Source: Cloeon dipterum (lineage: Eukaryota; Arthropoda; Insecta; Ephemeroptera; Baetidae). From it: 64,000 bases of DNA. Shown piece after piece: positions 60,350 to 64,000 of this stretch. A program made the translations under genes and the position numbers. The stretch spans positions 35,576,844 through 35,640,843 of the forward strand of contig NC_088787.1 of NCBI RefSeq assembly GCF_949628265.1. The letters are read 5' to 3'. The notes under the pieces are model-generated. The model was not told where the DNA came from, ran no database searches, and saw only the letters and a program-made list of their open reading frames with translations. Numbering within the stretch: the first letter of the stretch is position 1; each line of letters begins with the position of its first letter.

Positions 60350-63291
60350 ATGAGGCTCGGACTTTTCGTCTTTCTCAGCCTTGCATTTTGCGCCGCACAA
60401 ACCACTCAAAGCGAGGACTACATTCCAGCTCCGTGTAAGAATTAATTTTATTTTTTTATAATTCGCTGTTTGTTTATGATTCCTTTCTGCTAATCTCAGC
60501 CACTCTTCGGCCACCGTCTAAAATTAGAAGTTATATCTTTTATAATAGCAGACGGCAAACTAGCCAGCTGTAACAAATACATAAACACAAACTTTCAATC
60601 AGATCACGAATTTTCAAAATAATAAGTTGAAACAGTAAACTTGGGAAACTCATTCTATGATCTATGATATTAAATATTTAGGAAATTTATGCCGAAAACT
60701 CTCTTCTTATGCGCAACAGTAGTAGCAACCCAATGCAAACAAATATGTCCGCCCCCCCCCCCCCAGACCCAGAGTCTTGGAAACAACTTCGATTTTTTTA
60801 ATGAGGACGCACATTAAATTCAATACCAATAGGAAGAGCCATTTATGCTCAGCTTTCACGAGATGTAATTAAAGACCGACTTTAACGAAGTTTCTGAGCA
60901 CATCAATCGATTTTTGAGGGTCGAATTAGGTTAAGTGGATATTTTTCTGACAAAAAAGTCCAGCGTCCAGCGCGACGTGCGTAGCATAAGTATAGTAAAA
61001 ATGTTTTCCCCACCAAAGCATTATGAAGCTGTATGAAGGCGTCACGTCAGCCGTTAGCAGCCGGCGGTTGGCGTGTGCCAGCTCTGACGCATGCGCAATT
61101 CTCGCATACAGCTTCATAATGCTTTGGTGGGGAAAAAATTTTACTATACCTTCATGCTACGCACGTCGCGCTGGACGCTGGACTTTTTTTGTCAGAAAAA
61201 TATCCACTTTACCTAATTCGACCCTCAAAAATCGATTGATGTGCTCAGAAACTGTGTCAAAGGCAGTCTTTAAGATTTGCATGCATACTATTCCACAATC
61301 ACATATTCGTGGTAAAATGACAGATGCGCAGTAAAATTCGCGACAGAATTTTGTATTTCTCCCGAGCACACAAACGAATTCAATGGTGTCAGCGACGCGG
61401 GGCAGGGCCGCCGAATGGGAGCAGTCGGCCCTGCCGGCGCGCCTTCTCCCTATCACGAGGTCAGAGCCTGTTCTTCTATAGCCATGGTAGACTTTAAAGG
61501 GTGCAGGGTGGACAAGAAGGGAAAATGCCCAGTTACTATACGCATTAACGACACAAACATTGCACAAGAGGTTAGATCTATGTCAGCATTTCACGCCTCG
61601 ACAGCGTGAACAGCATAATGTACCGCCGCGGTGACAGACACTAACCCTTCACCCTTCACGTGACTGGATTCGACAGAATTCCGGTCACACCATACCAGTT
61701 TATTGTTGATAGCGGTGACAGTACAGCGTGGCTACCCAGAGGGACGAGCGGGGGAGCGAGAGTGTTACCCTCTTGCTCGTGTGCCGTCAGGAGAGCGAAT
61801 GTCTGTTTGCGAGACGGGTGTGTGCTCGCGAGAGGAAGGTTCTTGCGTTGCCTTTATTGATACCTGAGTTTCTCCCTCCGCTCTCCCCTGTGGGCGCCCG
61901 AAAGTTCACGTCAATATATATAGGTGCGCGACAATTATTAATGTGATCGTAATATCGTCAGGTTAAACCCTGACAAATGGAAATAGACATTCGGAAAGCT
62001 CTTTATCATCGAACTACCAACCATTCCGGTTCCAAATCGGTCACAAAAAATGGCCGAAACAATTACATAATATTAATATGCAAAGGCACTGCGCGACCGC
62101 TGCCGCTGCTTTCATGGCAAAACTCGTCACGCGAGGGAGCGAGAGCGGAAGAGGCAGAGCGGCGAGTGAATGTACGTGCGACGAGAGATGATATTTATTA
62201 AGTCCCAACTATTTGCTTTTAAGATTTTGATTTTCAGCCACTTTGATGCAAAACGTTAAAAATTACCAACCCTTCTGTAGCCAATAAAATGCGCTTTCTG
62301 TCAACATAGTCATTTTAAGTTTTTCACACTCCCTTCATATTATCATTAAGCTATTTAACTCAATGGAAAAATATCTTAAAATATTTTCGGGCCCAATATT
62401 AATAAGATTAAAACATGAAATTTCATGAATTTTTTTTTGTAGCAAATTTGAAGAGTGTCTTCACTGAGATATCATTTATTTATTTCCTTATTGCCAAGTT
62501 TCCATAGGGGTCGGCGGTCTGAGCGCGTGCGTCGGTGCAATGCTATATTAAAACTAATATGTACTATTATTTGCAATTTTAACATTTTGTATATGCGATT
62601 CAATAAATGTATACAAAATAATTAATATTTAGGACTTTCATAGTTATGATTTTCAACAATATTTTCCTAGATTTTGAGGGCGGAGAAAACTTGAGCGTCG
62701 AGAAGTGTGGTCACGAAGATTCTCCTTACCGCTGGGCCGTTTCTGTTAGAACTCTAGCAGGGGAAAATGAACATTGCGGAGGCATAGCCCTTTCTCCAAG
62801 AACTGTTCTAATAACAGGTAAAATGATACTTTCCTCTTTCAATAATAGCATCATTAGAGATGTTTAATATGCAGGCAAATGCGGCTTCTCAACACGAGAT
62901 GCAAACGATTTACGGGTCTCTCTTAGAGCTTGTTGGTGGACACCAAATGATGATGAATGCAAGAAAAGGGACATAAGAGTAATAATTTTCTCATTTTAAC
63001 AAACAACAATTACTAAAATACTTTTCCTTGTACTGTTTCAGATCTTCGATATAATTGAACTACCTTTTACTAAAGTTGCCATAACTGAAAAGATGATGCC
63101 TAGTGAAGTAATGCCCATTTGTTTGTTCAACCGAGACAACCTAATGGATTCGGAACTTCAAACAGAATCACCCTACTTTGAATGGCAACATTTTTGGGTA
63201 GCACTTATTTTCAATGGCAACAATTTTGCTGAGTGTATTGATTGTATTATTTTCCTTTTGACAGATTGGGGGTTACAAACACTGGACACAG
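60350..63291 (+). CDS. Protease gene E: N-terminal half of a tandem-S1 protein
   Basis: Exons 60350-60434, 62671-62817, 62875-62978, 63042-63197 and 63265-63291 keep phase. Exon 1 (MRLGLFVFLSLAFCAAQ) differs from gene D at only a few residues. The S1-like domain has DFEGGENLSVEKCG, RWAVSVRTLAG, CGGIALSPRTVLITGKCGFS (Lys where His is expected) and MPICLFNRDN. The following D-like exons and the C-terminal protease domain are not found in 63300-64000. They may lie beyond the edge or be lost, so the coding part shown is incomplete. Intron 1 (2.2 kb) contains a foldback element and two MITE fragments. It is transcribed opposite to A-D. Confidence 0.75.
60748..60765. repeat. Poly-C tract
   Basis: A run of about 14 C in intron 1 of gene E. 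Similar G/C runs occur at 1058-1068, 25794-25802, 33089-33102 and the right end of the window. Confidence 0.8.
60871..61271. repeat. 400-bp foldback element in intron 1 of gene E
   Basis: The arms run from AAAGACCGACTTTAACG / TTTCTGAGCACATCAATCGA to the mirrored TCGATTGATGTGCTCAGAAA at the right. The long inner match includes GTCCAGCGTCCAGCGCGACG and GCATTATGAAGCTGTATG. The central loop is short and there is no ORF. Confidence 0.85.
61600..61976. mobile_element. Two adjacent MITE fragments in intron 1 of gene E
   Basis: The part 61600-61689 is an inverted partial copy of the 18951-19270 MITE (CGTGAACAGCATAATGT, GAATTCCGGTCACA). The part about 61790-61976 matches the right half of the 3129-3471 MITE (CTTGCGTTGCCTTTATTGAT, CAATTATTAATG.GATCGTAA, ending CCTGACA). 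Confidence 0.7.
61990..62660. other. Rest of intron 1 of gene E
   Basis: AT-rich, no further exon or bounded repeat seen before the exon 2 acceptor at 62670. Confidence 0.4.
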
Positions 63292-63299
63292 AGTGAGTT

Positions 63300-64000
63300 G
63301 AATTTTGAACTGTGTGCTACCGTAGTCATTTGTTTAAAAATGCCATTCAATTAATTTTCAGTTTGAAATTGTTTAACTAAGCCGCACTGGCACCATAAAA
63401 TTCTCAGTCAGAATGAATTCTAATTCTGAATTTTACCTCGTTCAAAATTGGCTTTCAAAATATAGTCTTGCTTCTAGGAGACTAGCTTCTTGATCTCCTG
63501 AAGATACAGAGTAATATTTATCGACTCACCTTTCCTGCCGGGTATCCTGAGACTAGACTTTATCAAATTTCAATCAAAATATCAAATTTTTCCGCGGAAT
63601 CATCTGATTTTTTACATGTAATGATTTTAAAATCAATATATTTTCCACACGATCAGTCGTTAAAATCGTGAGATATTAAAAACATTTAGAATATTTCCTA
63701 GCATCAGAAGTTTAACCAAGCCACTATTTGATCGCATTGTTGTTGAGAGCTTATGCTTTGCGTGTACGTTGCTATGTGAGAATCCGAGCGATGTTTGGCG
63801 GTTGATTGCGGGCTGATTTGAACCTTTATACTCTCTGTCACTGCTATGACGATAAGTCCATTCAGATTCGCGAGAATTTGCGCAAGCTAAAATTAACTTT
63901 GCTATTTGCACATTTCCAACCTGCATGAATGAATTTCATGGGGCAAAATGACTTGCTTTTCCATATAAAGACTCCGGTACGGGGGGGGGGGGGGGGGGGG
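63300..64000. other. Right edge of window, ending in poly-G
   Basis: No further exon of gene E was found. The last 22 bases are all G, which suggests an assembly edge or sequencing artefact rather than biology. Confidence 0.5.

Noticed and set aside
1-64000. tRNA and rRNA genes
   Set aside because: No cloverleaf-consistent A/B-box pair or conserved rRNA core was noticed on either strand; a covariance-model scan would be needed to exclude them fully.

Overview
The window is eukaryotic and AT-rich. Its genes are split by short GT-AG introns. A Methuselah-type receptor, a Yellow/MRJP-family gene and a cluster of secreted S1 proteases point to an arthropod, most likely an insect. The species cannot be named from sequence alone. 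All exon boundaries below were read by eye from splice consensus, phase continuity and family similarity; there is no transcript evidence.

Layout. 1-8.6 kb: two minus-strand genes (A, running off the left edge, and B, complete) of a secreted family with two S1 protease domains in tandem, plus upstream TATA/5'UTR exons and a small MITE. 9.4-16.4 kb: a plus-strand Methuselah-like seven-helix receptor whose last intron holds an antisense non-LTR retrotransposon with an intact 1,135-residue ORF. 16.4-19.3 kb: dispersed repeats and a MITE ending just upstream of the next gene. 19.4-38.8 kb: a Yellow-family gene that is unusual in having a stalk, a transmembrane helix and a tyrosine-rich cytoplasmic tail. 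The tail exon is split by a 16.5 kb inverted-repeat element (21936-38454). Removing that element and one copy of a 2-bp AA duplication rejoins the tail in frame.

Inside that element sits a complete 11.6 kb Mutator-like element (24158-35783). It has a perfect 9-bp target duplication, 2.5 kb terminal inverted repeats and one ten-exon gene encoding MULE transposase, SWIM zinc finger, Ulp1-type cysteine protease and PHD finger.

39-64 kb: repeats (including a promoter-like tandem array of about 600-bp units), protease genes C and D on the minus strand, an orphan signal-peptide exon, a dead retrotransposon fragment, a 3.3 kb foldback element with 0.46 kb arms, and the 5' half of a fifth protease gene (E, plus strand). 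The window ends in a poly-G run that looks like an assembly edge.

The protease family shares one plan. A secreted N-terminal S1-like domain has lost its catalytic residues. A C-terminal S1 domain keeps His, Asp and Ser in the three genes where it is visible. This suggests locally duplicated extracellular proteases with a regulatory pseudo-protease half. Most of the remaining sequence is mobile DNA.
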